Source of the DNA: DASYYE01 sp035946955
GTDB taxonomy: Bacteria; Actinomycetota; Actinomycetes; Streptosporangiales; Streptosporangiaceae
Length of the DNA: 6,574 bases
Assembly: GCA_035946955.1 (NCBI GenBank)
Contig: DASYYE010000421.1
Span: 1 to 6,574 of the forward strand
Reading direction: 5' to 3'
The stretch's first letter is position 1. Each line of letters starts with the position of its first letter. The notes under the pieces were generated by a model. That model was not told the DNA's origin, searched no databases, and worked only from the letters and a program-made list of their open reading frames with translations. This document shows, piece by piece, positions 1-5,967 of this stretch. Both the position numbers and the translations under genes were made by a program.

Positions 1-2
1 CT

Positions 3-497
3 GAGATGGTCCGCCAGGCCAGGCTGATCGCTTCGTGGGGCAGCAATGTCTATGTCAAGATCCCGGTCACCGACACCCAGGGTGTGAGCACCACCGGTGT
101 CGTCCGGGAACTGGCCGCCTCCGGCGTGCACCAGAACGTGACCGCGCTCATGACCGTCGCACAGGTCGAGGCCACCAGCGCTGCACTGGCTGACGGCCCC
201 CCGGCGATCATCTCGGTCTTTGCCGGGCGGATCGCCGACACTGGCCGCGACCCCATCCCGATCATGCGAGAGGCCCTGGCGGCCATGGCCCCGTACCCCC
301 AGCTCGAACTGCTCTGGGCCAGCCCTCGCGAGGTGCTGAACGTGAGGCAGGCCGACGACATCGGCGTGCACATCATCACGGTCACCCCCGACCTGCTGAA
401 GAAGCTGGACCTGTTCGGCCGGGATCTGGCGGACTTCTCGCTGGACACGGTCCGCATGTTCCACCGCGACGCCGCAGCCGCGGGGTACATGCTGTGA
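3..497 (+). CDS. Transaldolase / fructose-6-phosphate aldolase family protein, 5' truncated by window edge
   Basis: Family enzymes are class I aldolases that move or cleave a dihydroxyacetone unit of sugar phosphates through a Schiff-base lysine. Counting from the ATG at position 6, the stretch VYVKIPVT places the candidate Schiff-base lysine at residue 18 (codon 57-59). It is followed by a transaldolase-like NVTALMTVAQV segment (44-54), a VFAGRIADTGRDP segment (71-83) like the phosphate-binding part of the barrel, and LLWASPREVLN. In fructose-6-phosphate aldolase (about 220 residues) this lysine is near residue 85, and the residues matching MVRQA are internal. The frame is also open to the left edge, so I read this as the last three-quarters of the gene and not a start at position 6. 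The stop TGA overlaps the GTG start of the next gene, so the two are translationally coupled. The family call is firm. The substrate (fructose 6-phosphate, sedoheptulose 7-phosphate or another sugar) cannot be told from sequence. Confidence 0.88.
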   Translation, partial: EMVRQARLIASWGSNVYVKIPVTDTQGVSTTGVVRELAASGVHQNVTALMTVAQVEATSAALADGPPAIISVFAGRIADTGRDPIPIMREALAAMAPYPQLELLWASPREVLNVRQADDIGVHIITVTPDLLKKLDLFGRDLADFSLDTVRMFHRDAAAAGYML

Positions 498-1474
498 TCA
501 TCACCCGAGCACCGCTGCGGATCACTCTCGGCGGCGGTGGCACCGACCTGCCGTCCTACTACGAGCGGTTCGGTGGGTTCGTACTGTCGGCAGCCATCTC
601 GAAGTACATCTTCATCGCCATCAACCGGACCTTCACGCCCGACTACTTCCTGAAGTACTCCGCGCTCGAGCGCGTGGAGAGCCCGGGCGAGATCGAGCAC
701 CCGATCGTCCGCGAGATATTGACAGTCCATGACATTGGCCCATCGGTCGAGATCGTGAGTATGGCTGATATCCCTTCGGGCACCGGGCTCGGCTCGTCCG
801 GGACATTTACCGTGGGCCTGCTGCACGCCGTCTACGCATTCCGCCGCGACCACGTCACCGCGGCCGACCTAGCCAAAGAGGCCTGTGCCATCGAGATCGA
901 CCGGCTGGCGCGGCCAGTGGGCAAGCAGGACCAGTACGTGGCGGCGTTCGGTGGGATCAAGTGCTTTGACTTCTCACCCGACGGCCAGGTTGCGGTTTCG
1001 CCGCTCGCCATCTCCGCGGACACCATGTACGACCTCGAAGAAAACCTGCTGATGTTCTTCACGGGGTATTCGCGCGGGGCAGACCAGGTGCTGGCCGAGC
1101 AGAAGACACGCTCGGAGGGCGGTGACCCGCAGATGATCGACAATCTGCATTACGTGAAAGAACTCGGCGTGCGCTGCAAGGCGGCGCTGGAGTCCGGGGA
1201 CACCGAGGGCTTCGCCGCGACCATGCATGAGCACTGGGAGCACAAGAAGAAGCGGTCGGCCCAGATGTCCAACGGCAACATCGACCGCTGGTACCAGGTC
1301 GGACGCGAGGCCGGAGCACGGGGGGGCAAACTGGTCGGCGCCGGCGCCGGGGGCTTCCTGCTCTTCTACACCCGTGACCCGCGCACCCTGCGCCAGGCGA
1401 TGGCCGCCGAAGGGCTCACTGAGGTGCGCTTCACCTTCGACTATGACGGCAGCGCCGTCATCGCGCGCGACTAG
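494..1474 (+). CDS. GHMP-family sugar kinase, HddA-like (D-glycero-D-manno-heptose 7-phosphate kinase type)
   Basis: Predicted cytosolic ATP-dependent sugar kinase of 326 residues, close to the usual 320-345 for HddA-type kinases. All three GHMP signatures are present: an N-terminal APLRITLGGGGTDLPSYY stretch (6-23), the ATP-binding glycine/serine loop PSGTGLGSSGT (94-104), and the C-terminal GKLVGAGAGGFLLFY (278-292). The segments EIEHPIVREIL (66-76) and GKQDQYVAAFGG (143-154, with Asp146 a candidate catalytic residue) are features I associate with HddA, which phosphorylates heptose 7-phosphate at C1. The start is GTG at 494, overlapping the preceding stop as GTGA, with only a weak GGGG about 8 bases upstream, so coupling probably delivers ribosomes. 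The next gene begins directly after its TAG. The family is very likely. The heptose substrate is inferred from motif resemblance and the neighbouring nucleotidyltransferase; another sugar phosphate, such as fucose-type, is possible. Confidence 0.9.
   Translation: MIITRAPLRITLGGGGTDLPSYYERFGGFVLSAAISKYIFIAINRTFTPDYFLKYSALERVESPGEIEHPIVREILTVHDIGPSVEIVSMADIPSGTGLGSSGTFTVGLLHAVYAFRRDHVTAADLAKEACAIEIDRLARPVGKQDQYVAAFGGIKCFDFSPDGQVAVSPLAISADTMYDLEENLLMFFTGYSRGADQVLAEQKTRSEGGDPQMIDNLHYVKELGVRCKAALESGDTEGFAATMHEHWEHKKKRSAQMSNGNIDRWYQVGREAGARGGKLVGAGAGGFLLFYTRDPRTLRQAMAAEGLTEVRFTFDYDGSAVIARD
1443..1461 (+). other. Perfect 8-bp hairpin at the 3' end of the kinase gene
   Basis: ATGACGGC (1443-1450) and GCCGTCAT (1454-1461) are perfect inverse complements around a three-base AGC loop. 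The hairpin lies in the last codons of the kinase and ends 13 bases before the GTG start of the nucleotidyltransferase, which has no clear ribosome binding site of its own. It could affect coupling or mRNA stability, but it may be a by-product of coding GC-rich sequence. There is no U-tract, so it is not a classical terminator. Confidence 0.3.
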
Positions 1475-2218
1475 GTGCTGTCGGTGCAGTGTGTGATCCT
1501 GGCTGGTGGGCTCGGCACCCGGATGTTCCCGGAGACCAGGACCATCCCCAAGACGCTCCTGCCTGTCGGGGGGAAGCCGTTCGCGGCTTGGCAACTGTCG
1601 TGGCTGGCACGGTCCGGGATCGACGAGGTCGTCTACAGCGTGGGTCACCTGGGCCAGCAGGTCCGCGACTATGTCGGTGACGGGTCCGCGTGGGGCCTGG
1701 CCGTCCACTACGTCGACGAGGGCGACCAACTGCGGGGGACGGCGGGTGCGCTGCGGCTGGCGTTCGACGAGGGGGTGCTGGCGGATGACTTCCTCGTCCT
1801 CAACGGCGATTCATGGCTGCAGATCGACCCGGCCGAAGTCCTGCGGGTAGCGCGTGGGCGTCCCGAGCCCGCCCTCATGACTGTCTTCCGCAACGAGGGC
1901 CGGTGGGACGCCAGCAACGTGGTGCTCGAAGGCGCCAGGGTTGCCCGCTACGAGAAAGGCCTGGCCGACCTGCCGCCCGAGATGCGCTGGATCGACTATG
2001 GGCTGCTCGCGTTCAGGAGCGAGGTCATCCGCGACCGCGTCCCACCTGGCGGCCCCCACGACCTCGCGCCCCTGTGCACCGCGCTGGCCAGAGACGGACT
2101 GCTCGCGGCGCTGGAGGCCGGCCAGCGCTTCTACGAGATTGGTTCGTTGACGGGGCGGGCGGAACTCCAGGCCAAGCTGGCCGCCGAGGCAGCGGGCAGC
2201 GCCTCTCACAGCCGGTAG
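1475..2218 (+). CDS. Sugar-1-phosphate nucleotidyltransferase (HddC/RmlA-like NTP_transferase)
   Basis: Predicted cytosolic enzyme that joins an NTP and a sugar 1-phosphate to give an NDP-sugar and pyrophosphate. The 247-residue protein has the GT-A-like nucleotidyltransferase fold signatures: CVILAGGLGTRMFPETRTIP (6-25) for nucleotide binding, PKTLLPVGGKPF (25-36) with the conserved lysine, LRGTAGALRLA (86-96) for base contact, VLNGDS (108-113) with a metal-binding aspartate at 112, IDYGLLAF (173-180), and FYEIGSLTGRAEL (219-231). Length matches the short HddC-type enzymes of about 230 residues, without the C-terminal left-handed helix of GlmU. The GTG at 1475 abuts the kinase TAG. A GTG at 1484, giving VQCVILAGG, would match the family N-terminus better and is a credible alternative start. 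Following an HddA-like kinase, it plausibly makes an NDP-heptose, but GDP, ADP or dTDP specificity cannot be assigned. Its last 13 bases overlap the 3' end of the opposing membrane-protein gene. Confidence 0.9.
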   Translation: MLSVQCVILAGGLGTRMFPETRTIPKTLLPVGGKPFAAWQLSWLARSGIDEVVYSVGHLGQQVRDYVGDGSAWGLAVHYVDEGDQLRGTAGALRLAFDEGVLADDFLVLNGDSWLQIDPAEVLRVARGRPEPALMTVFRNEGRWDASNVVLEGARVARYEKGLADLPPEMRWIDYGLLAFRSEVIRDRVPPGGPHDLAPLCTALARDGLLAALEAGQRFYEIGSLTGRAELQAKLAAEAAGSASHSR

Positions 2219-4080
2219 ACCACGACCCCGTCAGCCTGGAAGTCCCGGTGGAACCCGGTTTCGGTGAGGTAGTGGAAGACCTCCGGATACTGGTACACCT
2301 GGGCCTTGGTCCTGCCGAGTGCCTGCCAGCGGGGCAGCCAGACCAGCACCCACCCAGGCTGCATGGCACGTACGTCCTCGCGGGCCGCGGCGATCTGCCC
2401 CGCGGTGACCGTCTGGCCAGCCCAGACGTTGACGAGACCGGCATAGAAGGCGTGGCGGCCCATACGGGCCACTGTCGTGGGGACGGCCAGCGGCCCGTAG
2501 GAATACGCACGCGGATGGCCGTCCGCTGTAGCCAGCACCAGCGCGAGAGGTGAACCCACCGCGCCGAAGCGGCGAGGGACGCCAAGGATGCCGAAGGGGA
2601 CATCCACCACCGTCGAGCCACTGTGGTCCGCGGCGATCGGGCGGTCCACCGTGGGCAGGGCGGTTGGCATCGTGGGCTGACCAGGCAAACCTGACCAACC
2701 CGCCTCGAGCGCGCCGAGCACAGCGACCACGATGACCGTCTGCCAGGCGTGGCGCCGCAGCCAGGTCACGGCCAACCCGGCAAGCAGCGCGCCGCCGACG
2801 AGGCCAACGAGGGTGAACCGCTCGGCCTCACGGAACAGGGAAAGCCCTGGCACGTGGATGAGCCAGGTGTAGGGCAACAGCAGGGAACCCCGGTGCGCCC
2901 GGTGGCCGATGGCGAGCGGAACGAAATTGTGGCTCCCGACCTGCAGGGTCGGCCCCAGCGAGAGGAGGGCGCAGCCCAGCCAGAGCACTCCGAGCAGCCG
3001 CGCACCGCGTCGGCGCCAGCCCACCACCAGTCCGAACACCGCGAGCAGGGTGAGGACGATACCGAACGTGGGGAGACCATCGAAGTTCACGGGAGTCTGG
3101 TACACCGATGCCAGGCCGGACATCCCGTAGGTCGCCAGGCGTGGCGACGGCGCGAACAGGCCAGGAAGCCGCGCCGCATAAGCAACATAGCTGCCAGCGG
3201 TGGTCGACGTGGACCCGTCGGCGGCCTCCTGGAGCATTGCGATGAGCTGAGGGCTGGCAATGACCGCCGCGGTCACTGCACTGGCCGCGACCGCGCGCAA
3301 CTGGGCAGCCGCGTGGTTACCTATCAGCCAGGGGACGAGTACCAGCGCCGCGAAGACTACCGCAACGACCGCGAACTCCTGGTCGACCAGCATGCACGCG
3401 CCCACCACCACACCCAGGACCACCCCACGCCGCACGGTGGCGCCGCGGCGGAGCCGCACTGCGGCTTCCATGGTCAGCGGGAGGAACGCCACGCCCACTG
3501 CGGTGTGCAGATGGATCCAGGCCTGGTACGCCTCCATTCCCGCCAGCCCGAAGAACGCACCTGCCGCCAGCGGACCGGCCCAGCCCGGCAGCCACAGCCG
3601 CGCCAGCCGGTACATCGCATAGCCAGCGAGCCCCGGTGTCACGATGCACAGCAGGCTGTAGGACGCCGACGGCCCGAAGGCAAGCGTCACCGGCGCCATC
3701 ACCACGCCCAGTAGTGGCGTCGTGGTGTCGAACCCGAGCGGGATCCCGACCGGGGAGGCGAGGTAGGTGGTGGACCAGGGGTTACCCAGGTGGATGAGCT
3801 GATGAGCGATCCACCACATGTTCCAGACGTATTGTGCCTGGTCATTGCTTGCCGGGAGCGTGCCGGTCAGGTAGGCGGCCCGCGGCCAGGTCACCGCCAC
3901 CCCGGCGGCCAGGAAACCCGCCACGACCAGTGCTTCGGTGATCCAGGGGCGCCGCGGTCCCCATGAGCCTGGTGCGGCTACCTGCCCGCTGGCCAGCCGG
4001 GATCCTCGCGTGGGCTCCGCTGGTGGCCCGCCCTGCCTGAGGTCGGCCGCTGTCACCTCGTGCCCCTGCGACTCGCGCAC
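2206..4080 (-). CDS. Polytopic membrane protein, putative GT-C type glycosyltransferase
   Basis: A 624-residue integral membrane protein. A Pro/Gly/Arg-rich cytosolic tail (1-46) is followed by about 10-12 hydrophobic segments (roughly 48-64, 118-137, 140-160, 165-183, 190-206, 219-250 as two, 263-283, 337-354, 361-380, 422-439, 447-462) and a soluble C-terminal domain of about 160 residues (465-624). The first outer loop has NDQAQYVWNMWW (79-90) and a PVGIPLGFDTTTPLLG stretch (110-125). The acidic residue (Asp80) in that first loop and the LFREAERFT segment (415-423) recall actinobacterial GT-C-like membrane proteins that use polyprenyl-linked sugars. No donor or acceptor is identifiable and it may be annotated elsewhere only as a hypothetical membrane protein. 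The GTG start at 4080 is supported by AAGGGG six bases upstream; an in-frame stop lies at 4132-4134. It converges on the nucleotidyltransferase gene with a 13-base overlap. Confidence 0.82.
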   Translation of the reverse strand: MRESQGHEVTAADLRQGGPPAEPTRGSRLASGQVAAPGSWGPRRPWITEALVVAGFLAAGVAVTWPRAAYLTGTLPASNDQAQYVWNMWWIAHQLIHLGNPWSTTYLASPVGIPLGFDTTTPLLGVVMAPVTLAFGPSASYSLLCIVTPGLAGYAMYRLARLWLPGWAGPLAAGAFFGLAGMEAYQAWIHLHTAVGVAFLPLTMEAAVRLRRGATVRRGVVLGVVVGACMLVDQEFAVVAVVFAALVLVPWLIGNHAAAQLRAVAASAVTAAVIASPQLIAMLQEAADGSTSTTAGSYVAYAARLPGLFAPSPRLATYGMSGLASVYQTPVNFDGLPTFGIVLTLLAVFGLVVGWRRRGARLLGVLWLGCALLSLGPTLQVGSHNFVPLAIGHRAHRGSLLLPYTWLIHVPGLSLFREAERFTLVGLVGGALLAGLAVTWLRRHAWQTVIVVAVLGALEAGWSGLPGQPTMPTALPTVDRPIAADHSGSTVVDVPFGILGVPRRFGAVGSPLALVLATADGHPRAYSYGPLAVPTTVARMGRHAFYAGLVNVWAGQTVTAGQIAAAREDVRAMQPGWVLVWLPRWQALGRTKAQVYQYPEVFHYLTETGFHRDFQADGVVVYRL

Positions 4081-4086
4081 GTCAGA

Positions 4087-4092
4087 CCCCTT
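4087..4092 (-). promoter_or_regulatory. Ribosome binding site for the 624-residue membrane protein
   Basis: On the - strand AAGGGG sits six bases before the GTG at 4080, a good match to an actinobacterial Shine-Dalgarno sequence at normal spacing. It decides the start: the frame is open upstream to 4132, but there is no better start codon with such a site. Confidence 0.6.
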
Positions 4093-4167
4093 CAGTCTCT
4101 CCCGTGACCGTGGCGCTGGCTGGGCCCGTTGCTAGCTCGCCGGCACTCCGTGACAGCCCAGATGACA

Positions 4168-4182
4168 TTGGGCAAAGCCCAA
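4168..4182. other. Small intergenic hairpin
   Basis: TTGGGC (4168-4173) and GCCCAA (4177-4182) form a perfect 6-bp stem with a three-base loop in the 162-base gap between the two membrane-protein genes. There is no T-run on either side. It could be part of a terminator, an mRNA processing site or an operator half-site, or it could be fortuitous. I saw no convincing -35/-10 pair in this gap. Confidence 0.25.
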
Positions 4183-4206
4183 GGATAGGCGGTTATTGCC
4201 AGCTCC

Positions 4207-4233
4207 GTGCCCGGTCTGCACACGGCCGGGTAC
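4207..4233 (-). terminator. Possible weak terminator after the 546-residue membrane protein
   Basis: GTGCCCGG (4207-4214) and CCGGGTAC (4226-4233) can pair with one mismatch around an 11-base loop. In the direction of the - strand transcript the stem begins 9 bases after the TAG at 4243-4245. It has no U-tail, which is common for GC-rich actinobacterial terminators, but the short stem makes this a weak call. If it does not terminate, the two membrane-protein genes could be cotranscribed. Confidence 0.25.
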
Positions 4234-4242
4234 GGACACCAG

Positions 4243-5883
4243 CTACGGCTGGGAAGGGGCCGGGGTGCCCCGCTCGTAGAGCCAGAGCCAGACCTGTTTG
4301 AGGAACCAGTGCTGGCGGGGCGTGAACCCCTCGGCCCTCAGGACGCTGGGAACCTCCGGTGACCACCCGGCCACCCAGACCCGGCTGGCACCGGCCAGCC
4401 GGTCACGGATGACATTGGGCGGCGCGAACGTGCCGCCGAGCGTCGCGGAGGCCGCCGGGGACACACCCTGGCTGACGTCGCGGAGCTGGCTGAGCCCGAA
4501 CGGGTAGGCGGCCTCCAGTTGCCGCTCCATGCCCGCGCTCCGGCTCAGCGGCCGGAAGCGCGTGTTCAGCAGGACATCACCGGGGCGCGCCTGCTGTTGG
4601 ACGACCCGGTCGATCTGCCGGATCGCATAACCGTGGCCCGCCGGGAGACGCTCGGCAGCCTGGGCGGGCAAGCCCAGCGCCACGATGACCAGGAGCCCGG
4701 CCACTGCCGTGACCCGGCCGAGTGCGACGAGGCCGGTGCCGATGAGCAGCGCGGAGGCGGGGATGCAGAACGCGACGTACCGGAAGACGTAGACCGGGTG
4801 GAGGAGGTAGGACGCGGTGAACAGCAGCGCCGGTGGCAGGACCAGCCATGGCACGGCCAGCGCCACCAGCCTCCCCGGCCAGTACGCCTGGATCTGGGAG
4901 AGTCCGCCCACCGCACGCAGCGCCACCGAGGCGATGATGACCACCAGCGCGACCCAGACCAGCGGGGCGTTGCCGACCAGGCTGGCCATGCCGTAAAACG
5001 CGTTCAGTCCAGGTGGCTTGATCCACGCGACCTGGCTGATCTGCCCGAGACCGACCAGGGCCACCGGGCTGGCCGCCAGGAACCCCGCTCCGCCAGCCAC
5101 CAGCCAGCCCCGGACCAGCCGCTGGCGGTCCACACCAGGCTGGCGCACCCGGGCGGCGACGGCCACCGCGTGGGCGGGGAGGAGCAGGAGGCCGAAGATG
5201 TTGGTCAGCCCGAGCGCTGCCACCGTCACCCCGTAACCCACCAGCAGCCACCGCCGCGAACTGGCCGAGTCCAATACCAGCACCAGGAGGTAGCTGGCGA
5301 GGCTGGCGAGCGCGGCGACGACCGCGTACTCCCTGGCGATTTCCGCGTACCCGCTGACCGGAGGCAACGCCGCGTACACGAGCCCGGCGGCCAGCCCGGC
5401 CTCGCCAGAGACCAAGCGCTGGCCCAGCAGGGCCACCATCGCGGCGGTGACGGCAGCCGCGACCGCCGAGGGGAACCGGACGACCAGGGCACTGCTCCCG
5501 GCGACCTGGGTGACCACCCAGATCATCGAGTAGTACGCGCCGTGCACCACGTCAACGTTGCCCAGCATGCGGACCAGCTGCGGGAAGCTGCGGTGGACGG
5601 CCAGCATCGTCGCACTCTCGTCGCGGGTGAACGACGGGCCGGCGAGCCCGTTCAATGTCACTGCCAGGGTGGTCAGCCCTGGGATCAGCGCTACCCAGGG
5701 TTGCGCCAGCCACCGTGACAGCCTGTTGCCGGGCGTGGTGGTCGGCGTGCCCGGCTGGTTGGTGGCTGCCTTGCCCTGGTCAACTGTCACGGCGCGTCGC
5801 GACCCCTCACTCTCGCGTTCGCGTAACCAGACATTCAGGCTACGCGGGCTGGTGAGGAAGCCTAGTCGCCCTGCCACGTACAT
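4243..5883 (-). CDS. Membrane glycosyltransferase, GT39/PMT_2-like (GT-C fold)
   Basis: A 546-residue (longest form) polytopic membrane protein. Hydrophobic segments run from about residue 63 to 408 (roughly 63-80, 132-157, 160-176, 186-205, 211-241 as two, 257-280, 297-325 as two, 336-362, 365-385, 390-408), followed by a soluble tail of about 138 residues. The first outer loop carries TRDES (86-90) with the Asp-Glu pair typical of GT-C enzymes, then DVVHGAYYSMIWV (111-123) and LVVRFPSA (133-140), matching the 'lYY...w...lRlpS' pattern of PMT_2/ArnT-like transferases. EIAREYA (181-187) and FRYVAFCIPA (367-376) also fit. Such enzymes transfer sugars from polyprenyl phosphate outside the membrane; substrate is unknown. 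The ATG at 5883 has no Shine-Dalgarno. A GTG at 5790 (MTVDQGK...) has GAGGGG 12 bases upstream, and the 31 codons between are poorer in G/C third bases and include a TTA. The shorter 515-residue form is therefore quite possible. Confidence 0.85.
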   Translation of the reverse strand: MYVAGRLGFLTSPRSLNVWLRERESEGSRRAVTVDQGKAATNQPGTPTTTPGNRLSRWLAQPWVALIPGLTTLAVTLNGLAGPSFTRDESATMLAVHRSFPQLVRMLGNVDVVHGAYYSMIWVVTQVAGSSALVVRFPSAVAAAVTAAMVALLGQRLVSGEAGLAAGLVYAALPPVSGYAEIAREYAVVAALASLASYLLVLVLDSASSRRWLLVGYGVTVAALGLTNIFGLLLLPAHAVAVAARVRQPGVDRQRLVRGWLVAGGAGFLAASPVALVGLGQISQVAWIKPPGLNAFYGMASLVGNAPLVWVALVVIIASVALRAVGGLSQIQAYWPGRLVALAVPWLVLPPALLFTASYLLHPVYVFRYVAFCIPASALLIGTGLVALGRVTAVAGLLVIVALGLPAQAAERLPAGHGYAIRQIDRVVQQQARPGDVLLNTRFRPLSRSAGMERQLEAAYPFGLSQLRDVSQGVSPAASATLGGTFAPPNVIRDRLAGASRVWVAGWSPEVPSVLRAEGFTPRQHWFLKQVWLWLYERGTPAPSQP

Positions 5884-5917
5884 GGTGACCAGGACGAGCA
5901 GGGACCCAGTTCCACCG

Positions 5918-5953
5918 GCCTGGCGCGCGGGGTGGTGGTGGCGCGCGCCAGGC
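5918..5953 (-). terminator. Strong hairpin, probable terminator of the repeat-protein gene
   Basis: GCCTGGCGCGCG (5918-5929) and CGCGCGCCAGGC (5942-5953) form a perfect 12-bp stem with a 12-base loop made of GGT repeats (complement ACC on the transcript strand). On the - strand it begins 14 bases after the TGA at 5968-5970 and precedes the start of the downstream glycosyltransferase gene. There is no U-tract, as in many high-GC actinobacterial terminators. A stem this long is unlikely by chance and is outside coding sequence, so a 3'-end or terminator role is the simplest reading. Confidence 0.6.
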
Positions 5954-5967
5954 GTGGGTGGCAGGGA

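Noticed and set aside
50..853. A 267-residue open frame on the - strand opposite the aldolase and kinase genes
   Set aside because: It spans two genes with strong family motifs on the + strand and has a Ser/Arg/Ala-rich composition with no domain.
2749..3714. A 321-residue open frame on the + strand opposite the 624-residue membrane protein
   Set aside because: Low-complexity Gln/Arg/Glu/His composition without recognisable motifs; antisense shadow of a supported membrane-protein gene.
4081..4242. A tRNA, small RNA or riboswitch in the largest intergenic gap
   Set aside because: No cloverleaf, no T-loop sequence and no known riboswitch core could be recognised; only two small hairpins are present.
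4161..4420. The 13-mer GATGACATTGGGC occurs twice, at 4161-4173 and 4408-4420
   Set aside because: One copy encodes PNVI in the GT-C gene and the flanks do not match. One such pair in 6.5 kb is near chance expectation, so I do not read it as an operator or attachment site.
4519..5718. A 399-residue open frame on the + strand opposite the GT-C gene
   Set aside because: It is rich in Arg, Gln, Asp and Gly with no hydrophobic core or motif, as expected for the complement of a GC-rich membrane-protein gene. The - strand frame has clear transmembrane segments and GT-C motifs.
5884..5967. The lectin-like and GT-C frames are in phase, separated by one TGA with an open frame between, suggesting a fusion or read-through
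   Set aside because: The 12-bp hairpin lies between them, the linker residues are His/Pro-rich with no domain, and the repeat protein ends naturally after its fourth unit. Two separate genes is the simpler reading.
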